A DNA stretch of 64,000 nt from Brevibacillus gelatini. Its GTDB lineage: Bacteria > Bacillota > Bacilli > Brevibacillales > Brevibacillaceae. Below, one piece after another: positions 34,853-44,023 of this stretch (position 1 is the first letter of the stretch; every line of letters starts with the position of its first letter). The stretch covers positions 248,001-312,000 of the forward strand of contig NZ_RHHS01000017.1 in assembly GCF_003710935.1 (NCBI RefSeq), written 5' to 3'. Under the pieces are notes generated by a model. The model searched no databases. It saw only the letters and a program-made list of their open reading frames with translations, and had not been told where the DNA came from. The position numbers and the translations under genes were made by a program.

Positions 34853-34889
34853 CCCTTTCTGAATTACTGTACATAGCAGGTGAGACATA

Positions 34890-35561
34890 ATGAACATAGC
34901 GATTGATGGACCTGCGGGAGCAGGGAAAAGCACGGTTGCACAACGGGTAGCAAGGCAGCTGGAATACGTCTACATCGACACCGGCGCCATGTACCGCGCT
35001 CTCGCTTGGGCTGTTTTGCAAAAGCAGCTTCCGATCAGCGACGAGAATGCTGTTTCCGAGCTTTTGAAAAACAACAAGATTGGCTTGGTCAGACAAGCTG
35101 GACAGCAGCGTGTGTTCTGGAACGAGATCGATGTGACCGACCAGATCCGTTCGCCAGAGGTCAGTCAATCCGCCTCGATTGTCGCAAGCTACGGCTCTGT
35201 TCGTGAACAGATGCTGGTGCTGCAAAGAGAACTGGCAAAGCAAGGCAATGTGGTCATGGATGGCAGAGACATCGGGACGCACGTTTTGCCTGATGCCAAG
35301 GTAAAAATTTTTCTGACAGCCTCCAGTCGCGAGCGGGCAGAGCGCAGATGGAGAGAGCTGCGCGAAAAAGGAACCGAGACAGACCTGGCCGAGTTGCAAA
35401 AAGAAATAGAGGAGCGAGATCGTCGGGACACACAACGCGAGGTGGCACCCTTGCGCCAGGCGGACGATGCCGTGCTGGTGGATACAACGGGAATGACCAT
35501 TGACCAGGTAGTGGACCACATCCTGCAAATATGCGAACGAACGGGAGAGTCGGCCAAGTGA
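34890..35561 (+). CDS. cmk: Cytidylate kinase
   Basis: Phosphorylates CMP and dCMP with ATP. The 223-residue protein has the P-loop DGPAGAGKST (K13), YIDTGAMYRALAWA, and MDGRDIGTHVLPDA in the middle. It is the usual Gram-positive length. The ATG has CAGGTGAG upstream. Its stop codon overlaps the GTG start of plsC by four bases, so the two are translationally coupled, and the S1 gene follows as in B. subtilis. Confidence 0.96.
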   Translation: MNIAIDGPAGAGKSTVAQRVARQLEYVYIDTGAMYRALAWAVLQKQLPISDENAVSELLKNNKIGLVRQAGQQRVFWNEIDVTDQIRSPEVSQSASIVASYGSVREQMLVLQRELAKQGNVVMDGRDIGTHVLPDAKVKIFLTASSRERAERRWRELREKGTETDLAELQKEIEERDRRDTQREVAPLRQADDAVLVDTTGMTIDQVVDHILQICERTGESAK

Positions 35562-36151
35562 CCTATTACCGTTTTTTCCGCAGAATATTCCGCCTTATTT
35601 TTTCGCTTGTCTTCCGTTGGCAAGTGATTGGGCGTGAACATATACCTAAGGAAGGCCCTGTAATTTTGTGCGCCAACCACATTTCGCTCTGGGACCCGCC
35701 GCTTCTCGGTTGCGGCATCGAGCGCCAGGTACATTTCATGGCCAAGGAAGAGCTGTTCAAAATTCCGGTATTATCTTTTTTTATTACAAAATTCGGCGCT
35801 TTCCCTGTCAAAAGGGGCGCGGGTGATCGGGCGGCAATCCGCACGGCACTCAAGTTGCTTGAAGATGGAAAAATCTTCGGAATTTTTCCGGAGGGAACCC
35901 GCAGCAAAACGGGAGAACCGCAAGAGGCGTTGCCGGGTGTAGCCATGTTTGCCCTCAAGTCGCAAGCAGTGGTCATTCCGGTAGCGATTGTCGGGCCGTA
36001 TCGGGCATTTCGTCCGATCAAGATCGTCTACGGCGAGCCGATCGACCTCACCAGCATGCGCGAAGCCAAGACCGGCTCCGATGTGCTGAAGGAGACGAGC
36101 GATTTAATCATGGCCCGCATCAAGGAATTGCGCAACCAGCATCTTTCCTGA
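35558..36151 (+). CDS. plsC: 1-acyl-sn-glycerol-3-phosphate acyltransferase
   Basis: Second acylation step of phosphatidic acid synthesis, at the membrane. The 197-residue protein has the catalytic NH-x4-D box (H41, D46 in NHISLWDPP), the GAFPVKRG substrate loop, FPEGTRSKTGE, and VIPVAIVGPYR. A membrane-associating N-terminus is present. The GTG at 35558 lies in GTGA overlapping the cmk stop, with GGGAGAG upstream; the earlier in-frame ATG at 35531 lies inside cmk. Confidence 0.93.
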   Translation: MTYYRFFRRIFRLIFSLVFRWQVIGREHIPKEGPVILCANHISLWDPPLLGCGIERQVHFMAKEELFKIPVLSFFITKFGAFPVKRGAGDRAAIRTALKLLEDGKIFGIFPEGTRSKTGEPQEALPGVAMFALKSQAVVIPVAIVGPYRAFRPIKIVYGEPIDLTSMREAKTGSDVLKETSDLIMARIKELRNQHLS

Positions 36152-36337
36152 GTCCAGTATAGAATTGGCAAAGGGACAAATACTACATTTGCTGGAACTT
36201 ACTGGCTACGTCAGTGCTAACTGCCAGCCTTCGGGCGACAGTAAAAAATATACTTGCTCCCGCTTCGTGTAATCTGGTTGTACACAACCTGTACATAGAT
36301 GGTCTGGGACTGGATGGTATTCAAGGAGGTTTTTTTG

Positions 36338-37510
36338 ATGATGGATGAAACAAACGTAAGCTTGACAGATGCAACAACCATTTCCGTAGGGGATGTCGTC
36401 AAAGCGACAGTAACCAAAGTGGAAGACAAGCAAGCTCTCGTTGATGTAGGCTACAAATACGATGGCCTGATTCCGATCAGCGAGCTGTCTCCGCTGCATG
36501 TGGAGAAAGTGGCTGACGTCGTTGCTGTTGGCGACACGTTTGATGTAAAGGTAATCAAGCTCAACGATGAAAAAGAAGAGCTTGTCGTTTCCAAGAAAGC
36601 GGTTGCGATGGAAGCTGCCTGGGCTGATCTGGAGCAAAAAATGCAGTCCGGTGAAATCATCGAGGCAACCGTCAAGGAAGTTGTGAAGGGTGGTCTGGTT
36701 GTCGATGTAGGCGTTCGCGGCTTCATTCCTGCTTCCATGGTTGAACGCCACTTCGTGGAGGATTTCTCCGATTACAAAGGCAAGACCCTGACACTGAAAG
36801 TAGTCGAGATGGACAAAGAGAAAAACAAAGTGATCCTCTCCCACAAAGCTGTTCTGGAAGAGGAAGCAAAGGCGAAAAAACAGGCTGTTCTGGAGAAAAT
36901 CCAGGTGGGTCAAGTGCTGGAAGGCACTGTGCAGCGCATGACCGACTTCGGTGTATTCGTGGACATCGGCGGAGTCGACGGCCTGGTTCACGTATCCGAG
37001 CTGGCCTGGAACCGCGTAGAAAAGCCATCTGACGTCGTAAAAGAAGGCGACAAGGTACAAGTGAAAGTGCTCAAGGTCGACCGCGAAAACGAGCGCATTG
37101 GCCTCAGCATCAAGGAAACCCAGGCAGGTCCTTGGGCGAAGGTTGCCGATGAGTTCAAAGTGGGCTCGATCACAACTGGTACAGTGAAGCGTCTCGTTTC
37201 CTTCGGTGCCTTTGTCGAAGTGGCACCTGGAATCGAAGGGCTTGTGCACATCTCGCAAATCGCGAATCGCCGCGTGAACACTCCTGGCGAGGTACTCAAG
37301 GAAGGTCAGGAAGTGCAAGTGAAAATTCTCGATGTGGTTCCACAGGAGCAACGCATCAGCCTGAGCATCCGCGCGGTAGAAGAAGATCGCGCCGAGCAGG
37401 CCGAACGCGCAAGCAAGCGTGAGCAACAGCAATTCACACAAGAAAACAATCAGCCAATGGGTGTAACGCTTGGCGAGCTGTTCGGTGATCTGAAAGACAA
37501 GTTGAAGTAA
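36338..37510 (+). CDS. rpsA: Ribosomal protein S1 homolog (four S1 domains)
   Basis: RNA-binding protein with four S1 repeats, starting near residues 17, 101, 187 and 272 (for example GDVVKATVTKVEDKQALVDVG and GSITTGTVKRLVSFGAFVEV). The 390 residues equal B. subtilis YpfD. Low-GC Gram-positive S1 lacks the two ribosome-docking repeats of E. coli S1, and in these bacteria it is not essential for translation. The ATG at 36338 is 7 bases from a perfect AAGGAGGT. I found no convincing promoter in the 186 bases upstream. A terminator follows. Confidence 0.94.
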   Translation: MMDETNVSLTDATTISVGDVVKATVTKVEDKQALVDVGYKYDGLIPISELSPLHVEKVADVVAVGDTFDVKVIKLNDEKEELVVSKKAVAMEAAWADLEQKMQSGEIIEATVKEVVKGGLVVDVGVRGFIPASMVERHFVEDFSDYKGKTLTLKVVEMDKEKNKVILSHKAVLEEEAKAKKQAVLEKIQVGQVLEGTVQRMTDFGVFVDIGGVDGLVHVSELAWNRVEKPSDVVKEGDKVQVKVLKVDRENERIGLSIKETQAGPWAKVADEFKVGSITTGTVKRLVSFGAFVEVAPGIEGLVHISQIANRRVNTPGEVLKEGQEVQVKILDVVPQEQRISLSIRAVEEDRAEQAERASKREQQQFTQENNQPMGVTLGELFGDLKDKLK

Positions 37511-37527
37511 GCGACTGCTGGAAAAAT

Positions 37528-37558
37528 AAGGGGGGTACGCTCTTGCGTATCCCTTTTT
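37528..37558 (+). terminator. rpsA terminator
   Basis: Stem built on AAGGG...TACGC / GCGTA-T-CCCTT with a 4-base loop, ending in TTTTT. Confidence 0.75.
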
Positions 37559-37612
37559 GCTTGGCTTGTGACCAAGGCAGCAGAAAAACACAAGGTTCGG
37601 GAGGGAAAAAGC

Positions 37613-38665
37613 TTGGAGCGTTCACAACGAAAACTTGACCATATTCGCCATGCACTGGCAACTGTGGAAACGGGCGCAAACAGCTTCGATGACGTCAGCT
37701 TTGTGCCAAACAGCCTGCCGAATATCGGTTACGAACAGACGAGGCTCGATACGGAGTTTGCTTCTTTTCGTCTGCCGTCTCCGCTGATTATCAACGCAAT
37801 GACAGGCGGTGCACACTCCACTACGCAAATCAATCAAAAGCTTGCGATCATAGCCAGAGAGCGTCAACTGGCGATGGCAGTCGGCTCGCAGATGGCTGCG
37901 CTGCGCGACCCGTCAGTCGCAGCGAGCTATCAGATTGTGCGAAAGGAAAATCCAAGGGGCATTGTGCTGGCGAACGTCGGAGCGGAAGCGACTGTGGAGC
38001 AGGCGCGTGCTGCGGTGGACATGCTCGAGGCAGACGGCCTGCAAATTCACCTGAACGTCATGCAGGAGCTGCTGATGCCCGAAGGTGATCGTGATTTCAG
38101 CGGCTATTTGGAACGGATACAGCAAATCCGGGACAGCGTAAACGTCCCGATCATTGTCAAAGAGGTCGGCTTTGGCATGGCAAAGGAAACCATGCGCAAG
38201 CTGATCGACTCCGGGATCACAAGCATTGACGTGGGCGGCCGCGGCGGTACGAATTTCGCCAAAGTCGAAAACAGAAGAAGCGCTCAGCCGCTGTCCATGT
38301 TTGAGGATTGGGGCTTGACGACTGTCGAGAGCCTGCTGGAAGCAGACGGCGAAATACACGCGCAAGCATCCATCATGGCGACGGGAGGAGTCCGGCATGG
38401 GCTGGACGTTGTCAAGGCAGTTTGTCTGGGGGCCTCGGCTGTTGGCGTTGCAGGAGCGTTGCTGCGCCTTGTGCACGCGCACACGATCGAAGAATGCCTG
38501 GCAGAAGTGGACGGCTGGCACCATCAGATTCGCGTCGCGATGACGGCGCTTGGGCTTGGGCAGCTCGCAGACGGGATCAAGACCCCTGTTTTGATAACGG
38601 GCAAAACAGCGGAACGCGCCCGGCTGCGAGGGCGGTCACTGGAGGAATTGGCGCAGCGTCGCTGA
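37613..38665 (+). CDS. fni: Type 2 isopentenyl-diphosphate isomerase
   Basis: FMN- and NADPH-dependent enzyme interconverting IPP and DMAPP for polyprenyl synthesis. The 350-residue protein has IINAMTGGA, the FMN-site GGRGGTNFAKVENRR, and ATGGVRHGLDVVKA. The best start is the TTG at 37613 with GGGAGGG seven bases upstream; the frame is open further. It follows the rpsA terminator, so it needs its own promoter, which I could not place. It supplies precursors for the heptaprenyl synthase encoded later in this window. Confidence 0.93.
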   Translation: MERSQRKLDHIRHALATVETGANSFDDVSFVPNSLPNIGYEQTRLDTEFASFRLPSPLIINAMTGGAHSTTQINQKLAIIARERQLAMAVGSQMAALRDPSVAASYQIVRKENPRGIVLANVGAEATVEQARAAVDMLEADGLQIHLNVMQELLMPEGDRDFSGYLERIQQIRDSVNVPIIVKEVGFGMAKETMRKLIDSGITSIDVGGRGGTNFAKVENRRSAQPLSMFEDWGLTTVESLLEADGEIHAQASIMATGGVRHGLDVVKAVCLGASAVGVAGALLRLVHAHTIEECLAEVDGWHHQIRVAMTALGLGQLADGIKTPVLITGKTAERARLRGRSLEELAQRR

Positions 38666-38747
38666 CAATCGGACAAGCCGCTCATTCATGAAAGGCGGAC
38701 GCTTGAGGCATACTTTGGGGAGACAACCACTTTTTGAGGGGATGAAC

Positions 38748-39383
38748 ATGAACGAGGGAACCATTGCGATTCTCATCCAGTGGTCGTTGCTTTGTCTTGT
38801 CTGGATGGGAAGCTTCGACTCCCAGTTGCGGGAGATGGGCATGGAGCGAAGGCGCGTGCTCGCGGTTCTTTGTCTGTTTCTGATAAGCTCCTTTGTCAGT
38901 TGGAAATTGTTTTTCGCCCCGATTCAAGTAAGTCTCAGCGGAACGTTGCTGCCCCTTTTTGCAAGCGTAATCCTCTATGCACGGCTTCCCAAAGCGGGAC
39001 GAAGGCTGTATGTGCTTTGGGCAATGGGGATTGCCGTCATGGTATTCTGGCTGCGCTGGCTGTTTTTTACCGACCCGATTTTATTGATTTGGGACGAGCG
39101 GGTGATTGTGCCTGCGATTGGCGTTGTGGTGGCACTTGTGACGAGCAGGCAGATGGCTGTCAGGCTGTTTGTGCTCATGCTGGCGCTGCCGATGGCGGAT
39201 GCTCTCTACACGCTCCATTTTTGGCAGGCTTCCGGAGCATGCAGTCTGGGTACGGATTACGCGCAAGATTTGTTATGGAGCGGCATTTCGTTGCTGGGGC
39301 TTGTCAGTATGCTCTGGACTGCCATTCGTCGGCTTTTCGGACGGAGGGAGGCAGAGCCTTCCCATTCCGATACGGGCAGGTGA
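38748..39383 (+). CDS. yphA: YphA-family membrane protein
   Basis: A 211-residue protein with about six hydrophobic segments and no enzymatic motif. The ATG at 38748 is six bases from GAGGGG; the ATG at 38742 touches it and is less likely. The name rests on position before the YIEGIA gene and der, as in B. subtilis, and on size. Its stop overlaps the binding site region of the next gene, so the three genes up to 40481 probably form one transcript. Confidence 0.7.
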   Translation: MNEGTIAILIQWSLLCLVWMGSFDSQLREMGMERRRVLAVLCLFLISSFVSWKLFFAPIQVSLSGTLLPLFASVILYARLPKAGRRLYVLWAMGIAVMVFWLRWLFFTDPILLIWDERVIVPAIGVVVALVTSRQMAVRLFVLMLALPMADALYTLHFWQASGACSLGTDYAQDLLWSGISLLGLVSMLWTAIRRLFGRREAEPSHSDTGR

Positions 39384-39389
39384 TCGCAC

Positions 39390-40295
39390 TTGTTGAAAGA
39401 GTTGTTCGCCAATGAGTTTGTCGTTCCCTTGACGATTGGATTTGTCTTCGGGATCATGTGCAGAATCCATCTGTTGCGGACGGATTATCGCCAATATCCG
39501 ACCTATCCGCATGGAAAAATTATTCATGTGTCGCTCGGGGTGATCGCCTCTGCCCTGGGGGCTTTGGCTGTGCCGGCGCTGTTGAAGGAAAACTATACGG
39601 CTGTGACGTTTTTGACCGTCGCCGCCCAGCAGTTCCGCGATGTCCGCAATATGGAGCGCACGACCTTGACGGAAATTGACAAACAAGAGCTGGTGCCGCG
39701 CGGCGGGCCGTACATCGAGGGTATCGCCATGGTGTTTGAAGGACGGAACTACATGGTGATTTTCACATCTCTGATCGCCACGACTGCTACGATCCTGTTC
39801 AACTGGTGGGGCGGGATGATCGCGGGGGTGATCGCCCTTGTCATTGCGCGCAAGCTGCGCTCGGGGAAGACGCTGTCGCTGATCGCAGACACGAGTCCGG
39901 CAGAAGTGAGAGTGGACGGAAAAGACTTGTACGTTGGCGACATTTACATCATGAACGTCGGTTTGGAAGACGCGCAAAACATCATTCGCGAGCACGGCAT
40001 CGGCTTTATTTTGACCCCGAAGGATGCAAACGCGAAGGTAACAATCGCCCATCCCGGCCAGCGCCAGGCGATTTTGCATGACGTAGCTACCCAGCTTGGC
40101 ATCTACACCGACACCGGCGAGCCGTCCTTGACCCCGCTGGTAAAACGCGACCTGCAATCCGGCAGACTGGGAGTATTTCTTTTGCCGCAGGAAAAAGATG
40201 TAGAGCGGGGCAAAGCCATCATCGATTCGGTGCCGATTCTGGAGAGCGTTTTCCGGATGCCGCAGAAGACGAAACTCGTGAAAAAGGAGCTGTAG
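39390..40295 (+). CDS. YIEGIA family membrane protein
   Basis: A 301-residue protein containing the family-naming PYIEGIAMVFE motif (about residues 110-120), three or four membrane segments in the first half and a soluble C-terminal domain. The family is found in spore formers and is thought to act in sporulation; the mechanism is not known to me. The TTG at 39390 has CAGGTGATC upstream (a TTG at 39393 is equally possible). It is followed at once by a small gene that pairs with it across Bacillales. Confidence 0.85.
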   Translation: MLKELFANEFVVPLTIGFVFGIMCRIHLLRTDYRQYPTYPHGKIIHVSLGVIASALGALAVPALLKENYTAVTFLTVAAQQFRDVRNMERTTLTEIDKQELVPRGGPYIEGIAMVFEGRNYMVIFTSLIATTATILFNWWGGMIAGVIALVIARKLRSGKTLSLIADTSPAEVRVDGKDLYVGDIYIMNVGLEDAQNIIREHGIGFILTPKDANAKVTIAHPGQRQAILHDVATQLGIYTDTGEPSLTPLVKRDLQSGRLGVFLLPQEKDVERGKAIIDSVPILESVFRMPQKTKLVKKEL

Positions 40296-40298
40296 ATC

Positions 40299-40481
40299 AT
40301 GACCGGAACGATCTTGGCCGTCATTACGGTGAACAGGGAACGAATCGCGGGCGGCGCCCCCATTTTCATCGAGCCGACACATGAGAAAATGCAGCAGACG
40401 GCTTTCACGCTCGAAAAGATTCTCGACGCCATGGTGCACGAAGTGAGCGCTGATACCCTTATCGTTGTTCGCCACAAGTAG
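40299..40481 (+). CDS. Small capping-complex subunit for YIEGIA
   Basis: A 60-residue protein starting 3 bases after the YIEGIA stop, with AAAAAGGAG upstream of its ATG. It has no membrane helix and looks like a short alpha/beta protein (TILAVITVNRE, ADTLIVVRHK). Its fixed position after YIEGIA genes gives the name used in annotation pipelines. Function in detail is unknown. Confidence 0.78.
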   Translation: MTGTILAVITVNRERIAGGAPIFIEPTHEKMQQTAFTLEKILDAMVHEVSADTLIVVRHK

Positions 40482-40494
40482 TGTATGGTATGAT
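40465..40494 (+). promoter_or_regulatory. Promoter for der
   Basis: TTGTTC (40465-40470), 18-base spacer, TATGAT (40489-40494), overlapping the end of the preceding small gene. Confidence 0.6.
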
Positions 40495-40534
40495 TAGCTA
40501 GTCAAAACGTATATGAGAGAGAGTGTTGTTGATT

Positions 40535-41848
40535 ATGGGATTACCTGTGGTAGCCATTGTGGGGAGACCCAACGTGGGCAAGTCCACGATTTTTAACAGA
40601 CTGGTTGGCGAGCGCATCGCAATCGTGGAGGATATGCCGGGTGTAACCCGTGACCGTCTGTACGGAAAAGGAGAATGGTTGACCCACACCTTCCACGTGA
40701 TTGATACGGGCGGAATCGAGTTTGGCGAGACCGATGAAATTCTCACGCAAATGCGTTACCAGGCGGAACTTGCCATTGATGAGGCCGATGTCATCCTCAT
40801 GATTGCGGACAGCCGCACAGGCGTGACAGACGCGGATGTGGAGCTTGCCCGCATGCTGAACCGCACCGGAAAGCCGATCGTACTGGCAGTAAACAAAGCG
40901 GACAACCCGGACATGCGTGCCGATATTTACGACTTTTACTCGCTTGGCTTGGGCGAGCCATTCCCGGTTTCAGGCAGTCACGGCCTTGGTCTGGGCGACA
41001 TGCTGGAGGAAGTGGCCAAGCATTTTCCTGCCAAAGAAGACGAAGACCGAGATGAGGACGTCATCCGTGTTTCGATTATTGGCCGTCCGAACGTCGGAAA
41101 GTCGTCGCTGACGAATGCGCTGCTCGGGGAAGAGCGTGTCATTGTGAGCGACGTCGCCGGTACTACCCGCGATGCGATCGACACGCCGTTTGAGCGGGAT
41201 GGACAAAGCTACGTGCTCGTCGATACCGCCGGGATGCGCAAGCGTGGAAAAGTGTACGAGACGACCGAGAAATACAGCGTCATGCGCGCGATGCGTTCCA
41301 TCGAGGAAAGTGACGTCGTGCTCGTCGTGCTGAACGGGGAAGAAGGCATTATCGAGCAGGACAAAAAAATCGCCGGCTACGCGCATGAGGCGGGTCGCGG
41401 CGTTATTATCATCGTCAACAAGTGGGATGCCGTCGAAAAAGACGACAAGACGATGCAGCGCTTCACGGAACTGATTCGTGAAGAGTTCAAATACCTGGAC
41501 TATGCGCCGATCCTGTATGTCTCGGCGAAGACGAAGCAGCGTGTACACACGATCCTGCCGAAAGTCAACGAAGTAGCGCAAGCACACGCCATGCGCATTC
41601 CGACCTCCGTCCTCAACGACATCGTGACGGATGCGACCGTTCGCACACCGCCGCCGTCTGACAGAGGAAAACGACTGAAAATCAACTACGCGACACAAGC
41701 GTCAGTCAAGCCTCCTACGTTCATTTTGTTCGTGAATGATCCGGAGCTTATGCATTTCTCCTATGAGCGTTATATAGAGAACAAGATCCGTGAAGCGTTT
41801 GTCTTCGAAGGTACGCCTGTCCGCATCTGGACACGGAAAAAAACGTAG
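40535..41848 (+). CDS. der: Ribosome biogenesis GTPase Der (EngA)
   Basis: Double-GTPase needed for 50S subunit assembly. The 437 residues contain two G domains with GRPNVGKS P-loops (residues 10-17 and about 185-192), NKAD and NKWD G4 motifs, DTGGIE and DTAGMR G3 motifs, and a C-terminal KH-like domain ending in RIWTRKK. The ATG at 40535 gives the family N-terminus [17 protein letters not shown] codons a few positions before are less likely. plsY and gpsA follow, as in relatives. Confidence 0.96.
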   Translation: MGLPVVAIVGRPNVGKSTIFNRLVGERIAIVEDMPGVTRDRLYGKGEWLTHTFHVIDTGGIEFGETDEILTQMRYQAELAIDEADVILMIADSRTGVTDADVELARMLNRTGKPIVLAVNKADNPDMRADIYDFYSLGLGEPFPVSGSHGLGLGDMLEEVAKHFPAKEDEDRDEDVIRVSIIGRPNVGKSSLTNALLGEERVIVSDVAGTTRDAIDTPFERDGQSYVLVDTAGMRKRGKVYETTEKYSVMRAMRSIEESDVVLVVLNGEEGIIEQDKKIAGYAHEAGRGVIIIVNKWDAVEKDDKTMQRFTELIREEFKYLDYAPILYVSAKTKQRVHTILPKVNEVAQAHAMRIPTSVLNDIVTDATVRTPPPSDRGKRLKINYATQASVKPPTFILFVNDPELMHFSYERYIENKIREAFVFEGTPVRIWTRKKT

Positions 41849-41863
41849 GGAGAGGAACTCGCC

Positions 41864-42466
41864 ATGGTGTTAGTAGCCTGGGTGCTCAGCTATTTGATCG
41901 GTTCAATCAGCTTCAGCTATCTGATCGCCAAAAAAGTTGCAGGAATTGACATTCGCGCATATGGCAGCGGGAACGCCGGGGCGACCAATACGCTTCGCGT
42001 GCTGGGAAAAGGCCCTGGCATCGCCGTGCTGATTCTTGATGCACTAAAAGGGCTGGCGGCGATGGGGATCACGCACCTGATGACGGGTGATCCTGCTGCC
42101 TATGCAGTGGCGGGCCTGTTTGTCATCGCCGGACACAACTGGCCGATCTACTTTGGATTTCGCGGGGGAAAGGGCATTGCGACCACGCTCGGTGTGGTGC
42201 TCGGCTTCTCTCCCGTTGCCTTTTTGATTGCAGCGGTACTGGCCGTTTTGGTAATCGCGATTACCCGTTACGTCTCCCTGGGATCGCTTGTGCTGGTTAC
42301 GGCAATCCCCATTTCCCTTTATTTGCTGGATAAGCCAATATCCTTTTTTTGGACAAGTTTGGTCATCGCATTGTTTGCGTATGTTCGCCATTATAATAAT
42401 ATCCGCAATCTTCTCGCAGGCACGGAACGGAAATTGGGAGATAAGTCCAATCGCAAGCTGGGATAG
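41864..42466 (+). CDS. plsY: Glycerol-3-phosphate acyltransferase PlsY
   Basis: Membrane enzyme that transfers the acyl group of acyl-phosphate to glycerol-3-phosphate. The 200-residue protein has the three family motifs: GSISFSYLIAKK, GSGNAGATNTLR and, in the middle, GHNWPIYFGFRGGKGIATTLG. It has five or more hydrophobic helices. The ATG has GGGAGAGG upstream and starts 15 bases after der. With gpsA it makes a unit that produces and acylates glycerol-3-phosphate. Confidence 0.95.
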   Translation: MVLVAWVLSYLIGSISFSYLIAKKVAGIDIRAYGSGNAGATNTLRVLGKGPGIAVLILDALKGLAAMGITHLMTGDPAAYAVAGLFVIAGHNWPIYFGFRGGKGIATTLGVVLGFSPVAFLIAAVLAVLVIAITRYVSLGSLVLVTAIPISLYLLDKPISFFWTSLVIALFAYVRHYNNIRNLLAGTERKLGDKSNRKLG

Positions 42467-42514
42467 GTCTGAATCGTTTTGGCGAAAAAGACTGGTAGGA
42501 TGGAGGGGAATCTA

Positions 42515-43543
42515 TTGAGAAAAGAGATTACCGTTGTCGGGGCAGGCAGTTGGGGGACTGCCCTCGCTTCCGTCCTGGCGGATAACGGCCATCAGGTTAC
42601 ACTCTGGATGCGCGATCCAAAGCTGGCGGAAGAAGTGAACAGCAAACATACAAACAGCAAATATTTGCCTGAGGCCAAACTGCCCGAAAGCATCGTCGCC
42701 GTGACGGACATTCAGGCGGCTGTCAGCGGCAAGCCGATCGTGCTCCTGGCCGTACCGTCGCACGCGATGCGGCAAATTTGCAGGCAACTGGCTCCGTTTT
42801 TACATAAGGATGTACTTTTGATCCATGCGACCAAAGGCTTTGAGCTGGAAAGCCTGAAACGCATGTCTGAAGTTATCATGGAGGAAGTGCCGCGTGAGAT
42901 TTCCGGCAGGCTTGCCGTTCTGTCCGGACCGAGCCACGCGGAAGAGGTAGTCAACAGACAGCCTACGACAGTGGTTGTCGCGTCAGAAGTGGAAGAGAGC
43001 ATGCTTCGGGCGCAGGACCTTTTGATGAACGCCAGTTTTCGCGTCTACACCAACCCTGATCTGATCGGGGCGGAAATTGCCGGCGCACTGAAAAATATCA
43101 TCGCCCTCGGTGCCGGCATGTCTGACGGCCTTGGGTTTGGCGACAACGCCAAGGCAGCGCTTTTGACACGTGGGCTTGCGGAGATCAGCCGTCTTGGCAT
43201 CAAGCTGGGCGCTTTGCCGCTTACTTTCTCGGGGCTTGCCGGCGTCGGCGACCTGATCGTGACGTGCACCAGCCGCCATAGCCGGAACTGGCGGGCAGGC
43301 TACATGCTGGGACAGGGCAAAAAGCTTGACGACGTTCTGGCGCAGATGGGGATGGTCGTCGAAGGCGTGCGGACGACTCACGCAGCACATGCCCTGGCAC
43401 AGCGCGAGCAGGTCGAGATGCCGATCACGTCTGTGCTGTACGGCATTTTGTTTGAAGGAAAAGAGCCGCGCCAAGGTGTAGAAGAACTGATGGGCAGAGG
43501 AAAGACGTTCGAGATGGGCTACTTGAACCCGGATGGGACGTAG
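42515..43543 (+). CDS. gpsA: NAD(P)H-dependent glycerol-3-phosphate dehydrogenase
   Basis: Reduces dihydroxyacetone phosphate to sn-glycerol-3-phosphate for phospholipid synthesis. The 342-residue protein has the Rossmann motif VVGAGSWGTALA, VLSGPSHAEEV, the catalytic region GALKNIIALGAGMSDGLGFGDNAKAALLTRG and TCTSRHSRNWRAG. The TTG at 42515 lies six bases from GGAGGGG and gives the expected N-terminus. It follows plsY by 48 bases. Confidence 0.95.
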   Translation: MRKEITVVGAGSWGTALASVLADNGHQVTLWMRDPKLAEEVNSKHTNSKYLPEAKLPESIVAVTDIQAAVSGKPIVLLAVPSHAMRQICRQLAPFLHKDVLLIHATKGFELESLKRMSEVIMEEVPREISGRLAVLSGPSHAEEVVNRQPTTVVVASEVEESMLRAQDLLMNASFRVYTNPDLIGAEIAGALKNIIALGAGMSDGLGFGDNAKAALLTRGLAEISRLGIKLGALPLTFSGLAGVGDLIVTCTSRHSRNWRAGYMLGQGKKLDDVLAQMGMVVEGVRTTHAAHALAQREQVEMPITSVLYGILFEGKEPRQGVEELMGRGKTFEMGYLNPDGT

Positions 43544-43616
43544 GCGAATCTTTTCACACATGTAGGCTCCTGCACATACGATAGGGTGAAAGCCCATGTG
43601 CAGGAGGAGATCGACG

Positions 43617-43886
43617 ATGAACAGCCATTTTTCGAAGCGTCTCTTGGAGCGTTTGCAAGGAAAAGCGGCAGAAAAGGTTGACGAGGGGAAACTGCGTTCG
43701 CTGGCCAGCCAGGTAAAGCGCAGCGACTTCGAGGATGAGACGAAGCTTCGGCAAATTCTCCAGACGCTCGCGACCATGAGCGGGAAAAAGCTGAACACGG
43801 AAAAGGAAGACAAGATCATCGAGATGTTTCGCAACAAGGAAATCAATTTGAATGACATGTCATCCTTGGCCAAGCTGCTCAAATGA
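43617..43886 (+). CDS. spoVIF: Stage VI sporulation protein F
   Basis: An 89-residue, charged, helical protein of the SpoVIF family, which in B. subtilis is needed for late spore coat assembly and acts with GerE-dependent gene expression. The N-terminal HFSKRLLERLQGK and the C-terminal NKEINLNDMSSLAKLLK segments are typical. The ATG at 43617 follows AGGAGGAG. It lies 73 bases after gpsA and ends at a bidirectional terminator. The family call rests on recognisable sequence and size. Confidence 0.85.
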   Translation: MNSHFSKRLLERLQGKAAEKVDEGKLRSLASQVKRSDFEDETKLRQILQTLATMSGKKLNTEKEDKIIEMFRNKEINLNDMSSLAKLLK

Positions 43887-43990
43887 CAGAAATGGGCGAT
43901 TATGCATGTTCCCTGCTGTCAAATGCGTCATACAGTAAAATTAGGAACAATCATGGCTCTACAGGGGCATGGCTGACCTACAGATACCAA

Positions 43991-44023
43991 GAAAAAAAGA
44001 GGGATCTCATCCCTCTTTTTTTC
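43991..44023. terminator. Bidirectional terminator
   Basis: Perfect stem GAAAAAAAGAGGGAT / ATCCCTCTTTTTTTC with a 3-base loop. The stop codon of the opposing gene lies in its loop. Confidence 0.85.

Noticed and set aside
36285-36300. Short palindrome GGTTGT-AC-ACAACC upstream of rpsA
   Set aside because: Arms of only six bases with a two-base centre; likely chance, and no promoter could be placed around it.
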